A stretch of 64,000 nt of DNA from positions 1 to 64,000 of the forward strand of contig DIDT01000045.1 of NCBI GenBank assembly GCA_002418285.1. The letters are read 5' to 3'. Each line of letters opens with the position of its first letter. The first letter of the stretch is position 1. Below, one piece after another: positions 25,364 to 34,175 of this stretch. Position numbers and translations under genes: made by a program. The notes beneath the pieces are model-generated. The model searched no databases. It saw only the letters and a list, made by a program, of their open reading frames with translations, and had not been told where the DNA came from. The DNA comes from Phycisphaerales bacterium UBA5793. Its GTDB lineage: Bacteria > Planctomycetota > Phycisphaerae > Phycisphaerales > UBA5793.

Positions 25364-27610
25364 ATGGCCACTCTGCCAGTCGAGAAACTTCAGATCATCC
25401 AGGAATTCGGTCCGCACGGCGCGTTCATGTCGGGAATCCGCCTCGACCCCGGCGTCGAACCCGATCGGATTGTCAAGACCCACTGCTGTTTCTGCGGACA
25501 ACAGTGCGGCATCCAACTCAAGGTCAAGGACGAGCAGGTCATTGGCTTTGAACCCTGGCTCGAGTTCCCCTTCAACCGCGGAATGCTCTGCCCGAAAGGC
25601 GTGAAGCGCTATCTCCAGGGTTCACACCCGGATCGATTGCTCAACGCCGTCGAGCGCGACGGGTCTGTCCTGAGCGGGTTCAAACCGATCGAGTACGAAG
25701 CAGCGATCCGTCGGGTGGCGGAGGCGATCAAGCGGATCCAGGCCGAGCATGGCGCCGATTCCTTTGCCATCCTGACGGGCGCGAGTCTCACGACGGAGAA
25801 GGCGTATCTGATCGGAAAGTTCGCTCGCACGGCGCTGCGAACGGCGAACATCGACTACAACGGCCGCCTGTGCATGGTGAGCGCCGCGGCGGGCAACAAG
25901 AAAGCGTTTGGGATTGACCGGGCGGCGAATCCATGGAGCGACATTCCGAAGTCCGAAGTCGTCTGGATCAGCGGCGCCAATGTCGGCGAGTGCGCCCCCA
26001 TCACCACCGACTATGTCTGGCAGGCGCGCGAGAACGGCGCGAAGATCATCGTCGTCGATCCGCGCATCACGCCCATTGCCCGTACGTGCGATCTTTTCCT
26101 GCCCGTGAAGCCGGGACGCGATGCGGCTTTGTTCAATGGCATCCTGCATCTCATGATCGAGCACGACTGGATCGATCATGCGTTCATTGAAAGGCACACC
26201 GTCGGGTTCGATGCCGTTGCGGCCAGCGTGAAAGAATGGACGCCGCAGAAGACCGCCGACGTGACGGGCATTGCGGTCAAGGCGATCCAGCGCGCCGCGG
26301 AATGGTGGGGAACGGCCAAGTCGAGTTTCCTCATGCACGCTCGCGGGATCGAGCACCACGCGCACGGCGTGCAGAACGTGCTGGGCGCCATCAACATCGT
26401 CCTCGCCTCGGGTCGCATCGGGCGCGAAGGCGGGGGCTACGCCACGATCACCGGGCAGGGCAATGGGCAGGGCGGGCGCGAGCACGGCCAGAAGTGTGAT
26501 CAATTGCCCGGCGCGCGGGATATCTCCAACCCCGAACACCGCGCGTTCATCTGCAAAGTCTGGGGGATCGAAGAAGCGGATCTGCCCAAGGCCGGCGTGG
26601 ACGCCTACGAGATCATCCGCAAGATCGATCGGGGAGAGATTCGCGGGCTGATCAGCATCTGCTTCAATCCGCAAGTCTCTCTGCCAGACAACAACTTCGT
26701 CAGCGGGGCGCTGGACAAACTCGAGTTCTACGCCGCGATTGACTTCTTCCTGAGCGAGACGGCCCAACATGCCGACGTCGTCCTTCCCGGCTCGCTGCAT
26801 GAAGAAGATGAAGGCACAGTCACGCAACTCGAAGGACGCGTGATCAAGATCAACAAGGCAGTCGACTGTCCCGGCGAGGCCCGTCAGGACTGGAAGATCA
26901 TCCAGGACATCGCCCGCGCCCTGGGGCGGGAACACGGCCTGACATTTGCCTCGCCTGGGGAAATCTTCGACGAACTTCGCATCGCCAGCAAGGGCGGTGT
27001 GGCGGATTACTCGGGCATCACCTACGAGAAGATTGAGAAGCAATTCGGCGTGTTCTGGCCATGCCCGAGCGATGATCATCCCGGGACGCCGCGTTTGTTT
27101 GAGCCCGGCTCGTGGAATCCGGTCGCCAAGGGCTCCGGGCCGTTCTACTTCCCGGATGGCAAAGCGCGCTTCAACATCGCGGAGTACCGCCCGCCCGTCG
27201 AAGATACGGACGCTGAGTACCCGCTCATGCTCACGACCGGACGCGTGGTCAGCCACTTTCTCTCCGGCTCGCAGACGAGGCGCATCGGCCCGCTTGTGGA
27301 GCAGTATCCCGAGCCGCGTATCGAATTGCATCCGCGGCTCGCCGAGCAGCACGGCATCGCGGACAACGACTGGGTGACGGCCGAGACGCGGCGCGGGGAC
27401 ACGACGCTGCGGGCGATGGTCGTCACCACCATTCGGCCGGACACCATCTTCATCCCCTACCACTGGCCGGGACGCAAGAGCGCCAACCAACTCACCAACT
27501 CGGCCCAGGATCCGATCTCCAAGATTCCAGAGTACAAGGCGTGCGCCGTGCGCATCCGCAAGGCCCAGGGCCCACCCGATTGGGAGGCCGAACTCGAACC
27601 GCAGCAGTGA
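25364..27610 (+). CDS. Molybdopterin oxidoreductase, Nas/Nap-like nitrate reductase
   Basis: A 748-aa catalytic subunit. The N-terminal [4Fe-4S] motif is CxxCxxxC at 41-48 with the fourth Cys at 76 (MLCPKG). Cys170 in NGRLCMVSAA is at the position of the molybdenum ligand of NapA/NasA-type nitrate reductases, unlike the Asp of NarG. A molybdopterin-dinucleotide-binding domain forms the C-terminus (LMLTTGRVVSHFLSG, IFIPYHWPGRKSANQLTNSA). There is no Tat signal, so it acts in the cytoplasm or is exported with a partner. The ferredoxin, Rieske and membrane genes beside it suggest a quinol-linked complex. Substrate nitrate is likely but other oxyanions cannot be excluded. Confidence 0.88.
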   Translation: MATLPVEKLQIIQEFGPHGAFMSGIRLDPGVEPDRIVKTHCCFCGQQCGIQLKVKDEQVIGFEPWLEFPFNRGMLCPKGVKRYLQGSHPDRLLNAVERDGSVLSGFKPIEYEAAIRRVAEAIKRIQAEHGADSFAILTGASLTTEKAYLIGKFARTALRTANIDYNGRLCMVSAAAGNKKAFGIDRAANPWSDIPKSEVVWISGANVGECAPITTDYVWQARENGAKIIVVDPRITPIARTCDLFLPVKPGRDAALFNGILHLMIEHDWIDHAFIERHTVGFDAVAASVKEWTPQKTADVTGIAVKAIQRAAEWWGTAKSSFLMHARGIEHHAHGVQNVLGAINIVLASGRIGREGGGYATITGQGNGQGGREHGQKCDQLPGARDISNPEHRAFICKVWGIEEADLPKAGVDAYEIIRKIDRGEIRGLISICFNPQVSLPDNNFVSGALDKLEFYAAIDFFLSETAQHADVVLPGSLHEEDEGTVTQLEGRVIKINKAVDCPGEARQDWKIIQDIARALGREHGLTFASPGEIFDELRIASKGGVADYSGITYEKIEKQFGVFWPCPSDDHPGTPRLFEPGSWNPVAKGSGPFYFPDGKARFNIAEYRPPVEDTDAEYPLMLTTGRVVSHFLSGSQTRRIGPLVEQYPEPRIELHPRLAEQHGIADNDWVTAETRRGDTTLRAMVVTTIRPDTIFIPYHWPGRKSANQLTNSAQDPISKIPEYKACAVRIRKAQGPPDWEAELEPQQ

Positions 27611-27681
27611 GGCAGTTGAATCGCCATGGGCGGCTTCGGCATCGGGGCGCCTGAATCCGCGACATCATGACAGGAGTGGTG

Positions 27682-28305
27682 ATGCCCGTTCCGGAACACC
27701 TTGAGTTCTTTATTGACCCCAGTCGCTGCATCGGATGCGAATCGTGCGTGCAGGCGTGCAGCGAGTGCGACACGCATCGCGGCCATTCGATGATCCATCT
27801 CGAATACGTCGAACGCTCGCGAACCACGCAGACGACGCCAGTGATCTGCATGCACTGCGACTCTCCGACCTGCGCGGAAGTCTGCCCGGCAGACGCCATC
27901 AAGCGCACCGAGGACGGCGTGGTGCAGAGCGCTCGCAAGCCGCGCTGCATCGCGTGCAGCAACTGTGTACTGGCGTGCCCCTTCGGCGTGCCAAAGATGA
28001 AGTCCGATCTCGAACTGATGATGAAGTGCGATATGTGCTACGACCGCAGTTCGGTGGGCAAGAAACCGATGTGCGCGTCCGTGTGCCCCAGTCAGGCGCT
28101 GTTCTTTGGCACTCGCGAGGAAATCGAGCAATTGCGCAAGCGATCGGCGGCGGTCAACCGCTTTCGCTTCGGCAACCAAACGGTAACCACGAAGGTGAAC
28201 ATGATGGTGCCGCGCGACACCCGTCCCGAATACGTCGATGTGGCCGCAGCGATGGAGGAGGATTCGCTCGGCGGGGACATCATGCTCAACGTGTTGTCGA
28301 CTTAG
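27682..28305 (+). CDS. 4Fe-4S ferredoxin-type electron-transfer subunit
   Basis: A 207-aa protein; the ATG at 27682 is preferred because AGGAG lies 6 bp upstream. It has DmsB/NrfC-type clusters: CIGCESCVQACSEC, CMHCDSPTCAEVCP, CIACSNCVLACPFG and CDMC with CASVCP, sixteen Cys for four cubanes. It should carry electrons from the membrane/Rieske side to the molybdoenzyme. The C-terminal tail is specific to this operon. No signal peptide. Confidence 0.88.
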   Translation: MPVPEHLEFFIDPSRCIGCESCVQACSECDTHRGHSMIHLEYVERSRTTQTTPVICMHCDSPTCAEVCPADAIKRTEDGVVQSARKPRCIACSNCVLACPFGVPKMKSDLELMMKCDMCYDRSSVGKKPMCASVCPSQALFFGTREEIEQLRKRSAAVNRFRFGNQTVTTKVNMMVPRDTRPEYVDVAAAMEEDSLGGDIMLNVLST

Positions 28306-28360
28306 TGCCCCAGTGTGCGGCAGCAACGACCGAGAGAACCCTTCACAGGCAGCCAGACAC

Positions 28361-28909
28361 ATGACCCGACCTGATCTCAATCAAATCGTTAGAACTCCGG
28401 ACGGGCGACCCGAGGTCGAACAACCCAAGTGGCGTCGCGACTTTCCGATCGATCTCCCGCAGGACGAGTACGTTGCGCGGCGCGATTTCACCAAGTTCAT
28501 GGTGCTCACCAGTCTCGCCTTCGCCGTCGGTCAAGTCTGGATCGGAATCGAAAACTGGCGGCGCCGACGGCGCGGCCAGCCGCCGATCGCGGAGATCGCC
28601 AAGGTGAGTGACGTACCGATCGGTTCGACGATCACTTTCGCGTATCCTCAGCTGCATGACGCCTGCCTGCTCGTTCGCACCGGAGAACTGACCTGGCTGG
28701 CCTACGCCCAGGAGTGCACGCATCTCGCATGCGCAGTGATTCCGGAAGTCGACAAAGGCCAGTTTCGTTGTCCTTGCCACCATGGCTACTTTGATCTCAC
28801 CACGGGCCGGCCAATCGCCGGGCCGCCGCGCCGGCCCCTGCCCCGCATCACGCTCGATGTGCGAAATGGCGCGGTCTATGCCACCGGCGTGGAGGAACGC
28901 ACCGCATGA
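28361..28909 (+). CDS. Rieske [2Fe-2S] protein
   Basis: A 182-aa protein. One TM anchor (~46-63, FMVLTSLAFAVGQVWIG) follows an RRDFTKF motif that resembles a twin-arginine start. The Rieske ligands are Cys119-Thr-His121 and Cys137-Pro-Cys-His140 (FRCPCHHGYFD). It couples quinol oxidation to the molybdoenzyme, like the Rieske parts of some Nas/Nar-type and arsenite-oxidase-type complexes. Overlaps the next gene (ATGA). Confidence 0.88.
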   Translation: MTRPDLNQIVRTPDGRPEVEQPKWRRDFPIDLPQDEYVARRDFTKFMVLTSLAFAVGQVWIGIENWRRRRRGQPPIAEIAKVSDVPIGSTITFAYPQLHDACLLVRTGELTWLAYAQECTHLACAVIPEVDKGQFRCPCHHGYFDLTTGRPIAGPPRRPLPRITLDVRNGAVYATGVEERTA

Positions 28910-29148
28910 GCGACCCGCGCAATCGAAATACGCCCTTCTTCTCGCGATCCCAGCGCATGGCCGTTGTACATGGCATACTCTGCTTTGTCCTGATTCTTGA
29001 TGTGCTTCAACTATGGTTGTTGACGGCGACGATGAACGCCTGGCTCGGAGGTGACTCTGCCGTAATCTGGCCGGCCGCAATTGTCAGCATCGTCTGCGTG
29101 GGTCTCAATCTCGGATTGCTCCGCTACCTGTACAGGATGGAGCGATGA
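28906..29148 (+). CDS. Small two-TM subunit of the nitrate-reductase-type operon, 80 aa
   Basis: Starts at 28906, overlapping the Rieske stop. Two hydrophobic helices (~20-41 and ~53-73), with HGILCFVLILDVLQLWLL as the first. Similar small membrane proteins accompany Nas/Nar-type operons in several phyla (DUF6755 is my best recollection, not verified). Probably an accessory membrane subunit. Its stop overlaps the next ATG. Confidence 0.65.
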   Translation: MSDPRNRNTPFFSRSQRMAVVHGILCFVLILDVLQLWLLTATMNAWLGGDSAVIWPAAIVSIVCVGLNLGLLRYLYRMER

Positions 29149-30278
29149 GCCAACCGATCCAGCCGCACCAGGCCCACGCCGCTAAGGCGAATACGGCGAA
29201 AGACAACCCGCCCGGGGTAACCGGCCTGCGCGCCCGGATCATCCTCGGCGCGCGCGATCTCCACCCAGCATACTTTGCGATGGTGATGGCGACGGGAATC
29301 GTATCCATCGCCTGCCACCTGCTTGGTCACAGTTGGCTCGCCGTCATCCTGTTGTGGCTCAACGTCATCTTCTATGTCAGTCTTTGGGCCATGACCGGCA
29401 TTCGACTGATCAACTACCCCCAACGACTCTTCGCCGATTTGCGCGATCACAACCGAAGCGTGGGGTTTTTCACGATGATTGCAGGCACCTGCGTGCTGGG
29501 CACGCAAACCCTGCTCATCGCACGACAGCCCGACGCCGCCAAGGTCCTGTGGTTTTTTGGGCTGGCGCTGTGGATGTTTCTGATCTATGCGGTGTTCACC
29601 AACCTGACGGTCAAACGGGAAAAGCCGGAACTGGCGCGCGGCATCAACGGCGGCTGGCTCGTCGCCGTCGTGGGAACGCAGGCCGTGTCCCTGCTCGGGA
29701 GTCAACTGTCGGAGTTTTTCGCATCGTCGCGCCAGGAGATTTTGTTCCTGTCACTGATTCTCTGGCTCGGCGGCGGGATGCTCTATGTCTGGATCATCTC
29801 GCTGATCTTTTACCGCTACGCTTTCTTCGTCCTCGAACCCTCGGATCTGGCGCCCCCGTATTGGATCAACATGGGCGCGATGGCCATCTCGACCGTGGCC
29901 GGGACGGTGCTCATCGACAATACCCCCGCCTCTCCCCTGCTTCAGAGTCTCTCGCCCTTTCTCATGGGCGTGACACTTCTGTTCTGGGCGACGGCCACGT
30001 GGTGGATTCCAATGCTCTTGATCCTCGGCATCTGGCGTCACATTTACCGGCGCTTCTCGCTTCGCTATGACCCGCTCTACTGGGGCGCGGTCTTTCCGCT
30101 GGGCATGTACACCGCCTGTACCTTTCGCATCAGCAAAGTCATGCCGCTGGATTTCCTCGACGTTATTCCCCGCGGGTTTGTTTACGTCGCACTGGCGGCC
30201 TGGGGACTGACGTTCTTCGGGCTGCTGCTGATGCTCGTAAGAACAATCCGACCAAAGGACCCGGCGATGGCCCGCTAG
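29145..30278 (+). CDS. TehA/SLAC1-type anion channel (TDT family)
   Basis: A 377-aa protein with ten predicted TM helices. LHPAYFAMVMATGIVSIACH is the N-terminal signature of the tellurite-resistance/dicarboxylate transporter (TehA, SLAC1) family. Plant SLAC1/SLAH relatives conduct nitrate and chloride. Overlap with the upstream operon (ATGA) suggests it is co-expressed with the nitrate-reductase-type complex and may move nitrate or nitrite across the membrane. The substrate is inferred from context. Confidence 0.82.
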   Translation: MSQPIQPHQAHAAKANTAKDNPPGVTGLRARIILGARDLHPAYFAMVMATGIVSIACHLLGHSWLAVILLWLNVIFYVSLWAMTGIRLINYPQRLFADLRDHNRSVGFFTMIAGTCVLGTQTLLIARQPDAAKVLWFFGLALWMFLIYAVFTNLTVKREKPELARGINGGWLVAVVGTQAVSLLGSQLSEFFASSRQEILFLSLILWLGGGMLYVWIISLIFYRYAFFVLEPSDLAPPYWINMGAMAISTVAGTVLIDNTPASPLLQSLSPFLMGVTLLFWATATWWIPMLLILGIWRHIYRRFSLRYDPLYWGAVFPLGMYTACTFRISKVMPLDFLDVIPRGFVYVALAAWGLTFFGLLLMLVRTIRPKDPAMAR

Positions 30279-30304
30279 GGACGCACAGCACCGAATCAAG
30301 CTTA

Positions 30305-30321
30305 CCGGCGATCGGCGCCGG
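30305..30321. terminator. Possible bidirectional terminator hairpin
   Basis: CCGGCG (30305-30310) and CGCCGG (30316-30321) form a perfect 6-bp GC stem with a 5-base loop in the 48-bp gap between two convergent genes. No long T-run follows on either strand, so it may only be a weak terminator. Confidence 0.4.
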
Positions 30322-30326
30322 CGGGG

Positions 30327-30872
30327 TCACAAGCCACGACGTTGGGCCATTTCGCCGCCGATTTCAGCCAGGCTGGCTTGGTCCAGCGCCGTTGATGCCG
30401 CGGGAAAGAGTCGCTCGTCTTCGAAGGCAATGTGCGCGGCGTACAGGCTGCTCAGCAATCGCAAATCTTCGCGGATCCGATCCAGGTCGGCCGCGTCGAG
30501 CCGTCCGTTTGACAGCCATCCTCTCCCGATGCGTTCGATGCGCGCATGAATCGTCTCGGCATGGCGATGGTCGCGTTCCAGCGCCGCCGCCTGCTCGACG
30601 ACTGGCGCCAGTGCGGGTTCGTGCGTTTGCCGCAGCCGCGGGAAGAGCGACTCCTCCTCATCAGCCGTGTGATTCGGCGCGGCATGAGCGAAGTAGTTGA
30701 GCGCGGCGGCGAGGGCCCGCCGCGCTTCGTCGTTGAGTTCGCCTTGACTGAACCGATCGACCACCTTCTGCAGAATGCCGAGAAAGTGTTCGATGCGGCG
30801 GTGGCAGTCCATCAGCAGTTGGATGGGCTCCGTGAAGTCCGCCTGCGTTTGGCCGCCAAGTTGCACGGGCAT
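30327..30872 (-). CDS. Hemerythrin-like HHE domain protein, 181 aa
   Basis: Starts at 30872 (MPVQLGGQTQADFTEPIQL), its ATG overlapping the upstream stop (ATGA), so it is coupled to the RIC gene. Four-helix bundle ligands are visible: DCHRRIEHF, NHTADEEESLFPRL, RDHRHAETIH and YAAHIAFEDERLFP. It binds a di-iron centre for O2 or NO. The operon with RIC points to a role in protecting or sensing iron centres during nitrosative stress. Confidence 0.83.
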   Translation of the reverse strand: MPVQLGGQTQADFTEPIQLLMDCHRRIEHFLGILQKVVDRFSQGELNDEARRALAAALNYFAHAAPNHTADEEESLFPRLRQTHEPALAPVVEQAAALERDHRHAETIHARIERIGRGWLSNGRLDAADLDRIREDLRLLSSLYAAHIAFEDERLFPAASTALDQASLAEIGGEMAQRRGL

Positions 30873-31612
30873 CAGACGGCCGCCTTCTGCTGCAACTCGG
30901 CTTCGAGTTGTATCGCCTTTGGAAAGAGCACGTTGTTCTCTTTGTGGACGTGCTGGTGCATGTCGCGCTCGAGATAGGCCAGGCCGTCGAGCATGGCGCG
31001 ATAAGTGTTGCAGGCCCACTCCGGCGGCTGGTAGTCATCCGTGGCGCGGCGCATCGTGGCGAGCGCATCGCCGGCGTGTTCGTGCTCCGCCTCCATCTGG
31101 TTGATCGGGTTGGCAATGGAGCCGCAATGGAATTGCTGCGGTCCATCGGCCTGGGCCATCTCGCGGATCATCGGGAAGAGAATGCGCTCTTCCTTCATCA
31201 TGTGCTCGGTCAGTTCATCTCGCAGGCTGCGAAACGCGCCCCGCACCTCGGCCAGGCGCGGCTCGTGTTCGCCATGAACCCGGTACACTCTTTCGGTGAT
31301 CTGGTCGAGGCGCGGCAACTCGGCACGCAGGTATGCATGATGCGTCTGCACGATGTGGTCTGCCAGTTCGGCCAGCCCCATCGCGTTGGCGTCGATGAGC
31401 ACGGCGTCGTGGCCTTGGGCTTTGGCATCAGCGGCCTCCAGCAAGGCGGTCACCGCCTCAATCTCGAGTCCACGACTGTTGACGGCCTGTTCAAGCGGGA
31501 CTTTGCCGCCGCAGCAGTAATCAATCCCAATGCTCTCGAAGAACCGGGATCGGCCGGGACGCTGGGCAACCAGTTGACCGACAGTGGTGGCGGGATCGAT
31601 ATGGGTGGTCAT
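30872..31612 (-). CDS. ytfE: Iron-sulfur cluster repair di-iron protein (RIC/YtfE/ScdA)
   Basis: A 246-aa protein; the start at 31612 (MTTHIDPATTVGQLVAQRPG) has GGAG 9 bp upstream. The ScdA-type N-terminus contains FFESIGIDYCCGGK, with the diagnostic CCGG, followed by a hemerythrin-like domain (IVQTHHAYLRAELPRL, EEILFP-like MKEERILFPMI, MEAEHEHAGDAL, HVHKENNVLFP). RIC repairs nitrosylated or oxidised Fe-S clusters. It is divergent from an Rrf2 regulator, so NO-responsive control is likely. Confidence 0.92.
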   Translation of the reverse strand: MTTHIDPATTVGQLVAQRPGRSRFFESIGIDYCCGGKVPLEQAVNSRGLEIEAVTALLEAADAKAQGHDAVLIDANAMGLAELADHIVQTHHAYLRAELPRLDQITERVYRVHGEHEPRLAEVRGAFRSLRDELTEHMMKEERILFPMIREMAQADGPQQFHCGSIANPINQMEAEHEHAGDALATMRRATDDYQPPEWACNTYRAMLDGLAYLERDMHQHVHKENNVLFPKAIQLEAELQQKAAV

Positions 31613-31668
31613 GAAGGGACTCCGTGGGAAGGGGTTAGTGGATCGAATCGTCAATTCCGATATCATTC

Positions 31669-31716
31669 ATTCGTGATTCAATGCTTTCTTGACTTCTTTT
31701 AGGACGATCATATCCT
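31669..31716 (+). promoter_or_regulatory. Promoter/operator of Rrf2 gene 1
   Basis: TTGACT (31689-31694) and TATCCT (31711-31716), spacer 16 bp, fit a sigma-70-type promoter. The 35 bp from 31669 are nearly the same as the block before the second Rrf2 gene at 35150 (shared ATTCGTG, TCAATGC, TTCTTGAC and TCTTT). Conservation beyond the promoter boxes suggests an operator, probably autoregulatory. Confidence 0.6.
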
Positions 31717-31765
31717 CAGGTCCAGCAGAATCGCCGATTTCGATGCTCAGAGAGGGAGAATTAGT

Positions 31766-32236
31766 GTGAAACTTCTATCCGACGCCGGAGAATACGCCCT
31801 TCGGGCCACGGTCTGGCTCGGCCAGCATCCCGGCGAAATGCTGAAGGTGCGGCAGATCGCCGAGGGAACGCGGGCGGCACCGGGCTACCTGATTAAGGTC
31901 CTACAGGCCCTGGCCAAGGTCGGCATCCTCTCGGCCCAGAGGGGTTCCCTCGGCGGCTTCGTCCTCCAGCGCGATGCGGAGAGCCTCCCTGTCCTGGATG
32001 TCATCAATGCTGTCGACCCGATCGAACGCATCCTCTCGTGCCCTCTGGGGATCGAGTCACACGGCACCCACTTGTGTCCGATGCATCGACGCATCGATGA
32101 GGCAATGTCTCAGATCGAACGGAGTTTCGCATCCGTTACCATTGCGCAACTGATCAACGAACCCTCGCGCTCCCGGCCACTGTGCCCGGCGCTGTGCGCT
32201 GAACCAACCGTGTCGGCCACTCGCAAAGGAGATTGA
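31766..32236 (+). CDS. Rrf2-family regulator 1 (NsrR/IscR-like)
   Basis: A 156-aa protein from the GTG at 31766. Winged helix at 1-70 (MKLLSDAGEYALRATVWLGQ... GGFVLQRDAESLPVLDVINA). The cluster-binding region has Cys in SCPLGIESHGTHLCPMHRR, and further Cys near the C-terminus (PLCPALC). It probably binds an Fe-S cluster that reacts with NO. It is divergent from the RIC gene and followed 3 bp later by a hemerythrin gene, so it likely controls both. Confidence 0.88.
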   Translation: MKLLSDAGEYALRATVWLGQHPGEMLKVRQIAEGTRAAPGYLIKVLQALAKVGILSAQRGSLGGFVLQRDAESLPVLDVINAVDPIERILSCPLGIESHGTHLCPMHRRIDEAMSQIERSFASVTIAQLINEPSRSRPLCPALCAEPTVSATRKGD

Positions 32237-32239
32237 GTC

Positions 32240-32731
32240 GTGAGCAACTCCGAACACCCCCCACTGACACGCGAGCAGGCGCTCGCGCCCTTCAGCCGCG
32301 ATCACTACACCGGGCTCGTGCAATCCAGCCGTTTACGCAAGGCACCTCCCGACGGCGCAGAAGCCTGCGCCAAACTCGCGACTGACTTCATCGACGCCTG
32401 GGATCGCGAGATCGCCGACCACTTCGACGACGAAGAGCGGCTGCTGCTTGAACTCATGAACGATCCGGATCGGCAGAGGCTGTTGAACGAACACGGTCAA
32501 GTACGCGATCTGGCGGCGCGGATTCGCGCTGAGCGCGACCGGGGACGTTCCGAGTCCGTCACGCTGCGCGCGATGGGCGATCTGCTTGAATCGCATATCC
32601 GCTGGGAGGAGCGCGACTTGTTCAATCGACTCCAGCAGGCGCTGACAGACGAGCAACGACGCGCTTTGGAAACCCAAACGGCCGTGATCGATCCGGCACG
32701 CGGGCGACAGCCGCGACAGGCGCGAGACTGA
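32240..32731 (+). CDS. Hemerythrin HHE-domain protein, 163 aa
   Basis: GTG at 32240, 3 bp after the Rrf2 stop. HHE motifs: RDHYTGLVQSSRL, IADHFDDEERLLLELM, NEHGQVRDLA and ESHIRWEERDLFNRL. It is a di-iron protein likely expressed with the regulator. A role in O2 or NO handling is inferred from family and neighbours. Confidence 0.83.
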   Translation: MSNSEHPPLTREQALAPFSRDHYTGLVQSSRLRKAPPDGAEACAKLATDFIDAWDREIADHFDDEERLLLELMNDPDRQRLLNEHGQVRDLAARIRAERDRGRSESVTLRAMGDLLESHIRWEERDLFNRLQQALTDEQRRALETQTAVIDPARGRQPRQARD

Positions 32732-32803
32732 CGCCGCGCATCGAAGGGCGCGGCATTGCAGGCACTGACGCAGTCCACGCTGCTTCGGTCCGGGAGATGA
32801 CCT

Positions 32804-33181
32804 ATGCACATCGAGATCAAACGCATCTACGACGACCCGTCGCCTGAGGATGGCACGCGCGTACTCGTCGACCGACTCTGGCCCCGCGGGATCTCCAAAC
32901 AGCGAGCGGCCATCGACCTCTGGGCTAAGGATCTGGCGCCGAGCACCGAACTGCGCCGGTCCTTCGGGCACGAGATGAGCCGGTTTGACGCCTTCGCGCG
33001 CGACTATCGAAAGGAACTCCGCGCAAATGCAACTGCGGTGGACGCTTTTCTAAAGCGCATTGACCTCCGCCGTCGCCTCACGCTGCTCTACGGGGCGAGA
33101 GATCCAAAATTGAACCATGCGATTGTGCTCAGGTCAGTGTTGAAGGATTGGTCGCAGGCACAGAGTCGCAAGCGCCCCTGA
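32804..33181 (+). CDS. DUF488 family protein
   Basis: A 125-aa protein with the DUF488 (YeaO-like) signatures: RIYDDPSPEDGTRVLVDRLW, PRGISK, LWAKDLAPSTELRRSFGHE and LTLLYGARDPKLNHAIVL. Members are small cytoplasmic proteins of uncertain function, often linked to stress or haem. Complete and typical in length. Confidence 0.87.
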   Translation: MHIEIKRIYDDPSPEDGTRVLVDRLWPRGISKQRAAIDLWAKDLAPSTELRRSFGHEMSRFDAFARDYRKELRANATAVDAFLKRIDLRRRLTLLYGARDPKLNHAIVLRSVLKDWSQAQSRKRP

Positions 33182-33219
33182 TTGCCGCCAGCGCCGGTCT
33201 CAGGAAAGAGCTGGAACAG

Positions 33220-34086
33220 ATGGGCGATCAGTCCGATGCACAAGTAGTGGTTTTGCGAATTCGCCGTCAAGACCATCCCGATGCTTCCCCGCGCTGGGAG
33301 GAGTTCACCGTGCCGCGCGTGTCGGGCGGGAACATCATCTCGTGCCTGCAATACATCGCGGCGCATCCCGTCACAGCCGATGGTTCGGCGACCACCCCTG
33401 TCGTCTACGACTGCGGCTGTCTCGAAGAAGTGTGCGGCGCCTGCACTATGCTCGTGAACGGCAAGGTGCGGCAAGCCTGTGCCGCACTGGTGGACAGGCT
33501 GGAGCCAACCTATGCCCGTCAACGGTCCGCGCGAGATCATCCGGCCTACAACCCGGTTGATTATGGCGAGCACCCACCCATGCGCAAACGCCACGCACCG
33601 CCGACGGATGAACCGATCACGCTGGAGCCGTTGACGAAATTCCCGGTGGTGCGCGACTTGTTCGTCGATCGCAAACGATTGTTTGACGACCTGACGCGCA
33701 CGAAGTCCTGGGTCCCCATTGACGGCACCTACGACCTTGGCCCCGGTCCGGTGATGTCGCGCGAACTTCAGAAAGAGCGCTACGCACTCTCACGCTGCAT
33801 GAGCTGTGCGTGCTGCCTGGAGGCGTGTCCGCAGGTTTCCGCGACGAACGACTTCGTAGGGGCCGCGATCTTCAGTCAGGTGAAGCTGTTCAATATCCAT
33901 CCAACTGGCAAAGTGCTCAAGGAGGAGCGGCTGGAAGTGATGATGGGCAAGGGCGGCATCGACGATTGCGGCAAGTCGGGGAATTGCGTGGTGGTCTGTC
34001 CAAAGGATCTGCCAAATCTCAAATCGATCGCAACGATCGGCCGGCAGACGACGCTGGCGGCCATCAAGGCGTTCTTCGGTGGATGA
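33220..34086 (+). CDS. SdhB/FrdB-like iron-sulfur protein without partner subunits
   Basis: A 288-aa protein; the ATG at 33220 begins MGDQSDAQVVVLRIRRQD. The N-terminal ferredoxin domain has the plant-type [2Fe-2S] Cys set in DCGCLEEVCGACTMLVNGK and a later Cys. The C-terminal domain has CMSCACCLEACPQ and a second set near CGKSGNCVVVCPKDLP for the 4Fe-4S and 3Fe-4S centres. No SdhA or SdhC lies nearby, so it may serve another quinone-linked enzyme, perhaps one of the molybdoenzymes, or the rest is elsewhere. Confidence 0.8.
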   Translation: MGDQSDAQVVVLRIRRQDHPDASPRWEEFTVPRVSGGNIISCLQYIAAHPVTADGSATTPVVYDCGCLEEVCGACTMLVNGKVRQACAALVDRLEPTYARQRSARDHPAYNPVDYGEHPPMRKRHAPPTDEPITLEPLTKFPVVRDLFVDRKRLFDDLTRTKSWVPIDGTYDLGPGPVMSRELQKERYALSRCMSCACCLEACPQVSATNDFVGAAIFSQVKLFNIHPTGKVLKEERLEVMMGKGGIDDCGKSGNCVVVCPKDLPNLKSIATIGRQTTLAAIKAFFGG

Positions 34087-34175
34087 GGGCAACACCCGCG
34101 AATTGGGCCACGCCACGAACAGTGAGTGCGTTGATTGGATGGCCGATATCTACACCCGAAGATGAGAGGTTCAAC

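Noticed and set aside
25622..27490. 622-aa minus-strand frame
   Set aside because: Antisense shadow of the molybdopterin oxidoreductase.
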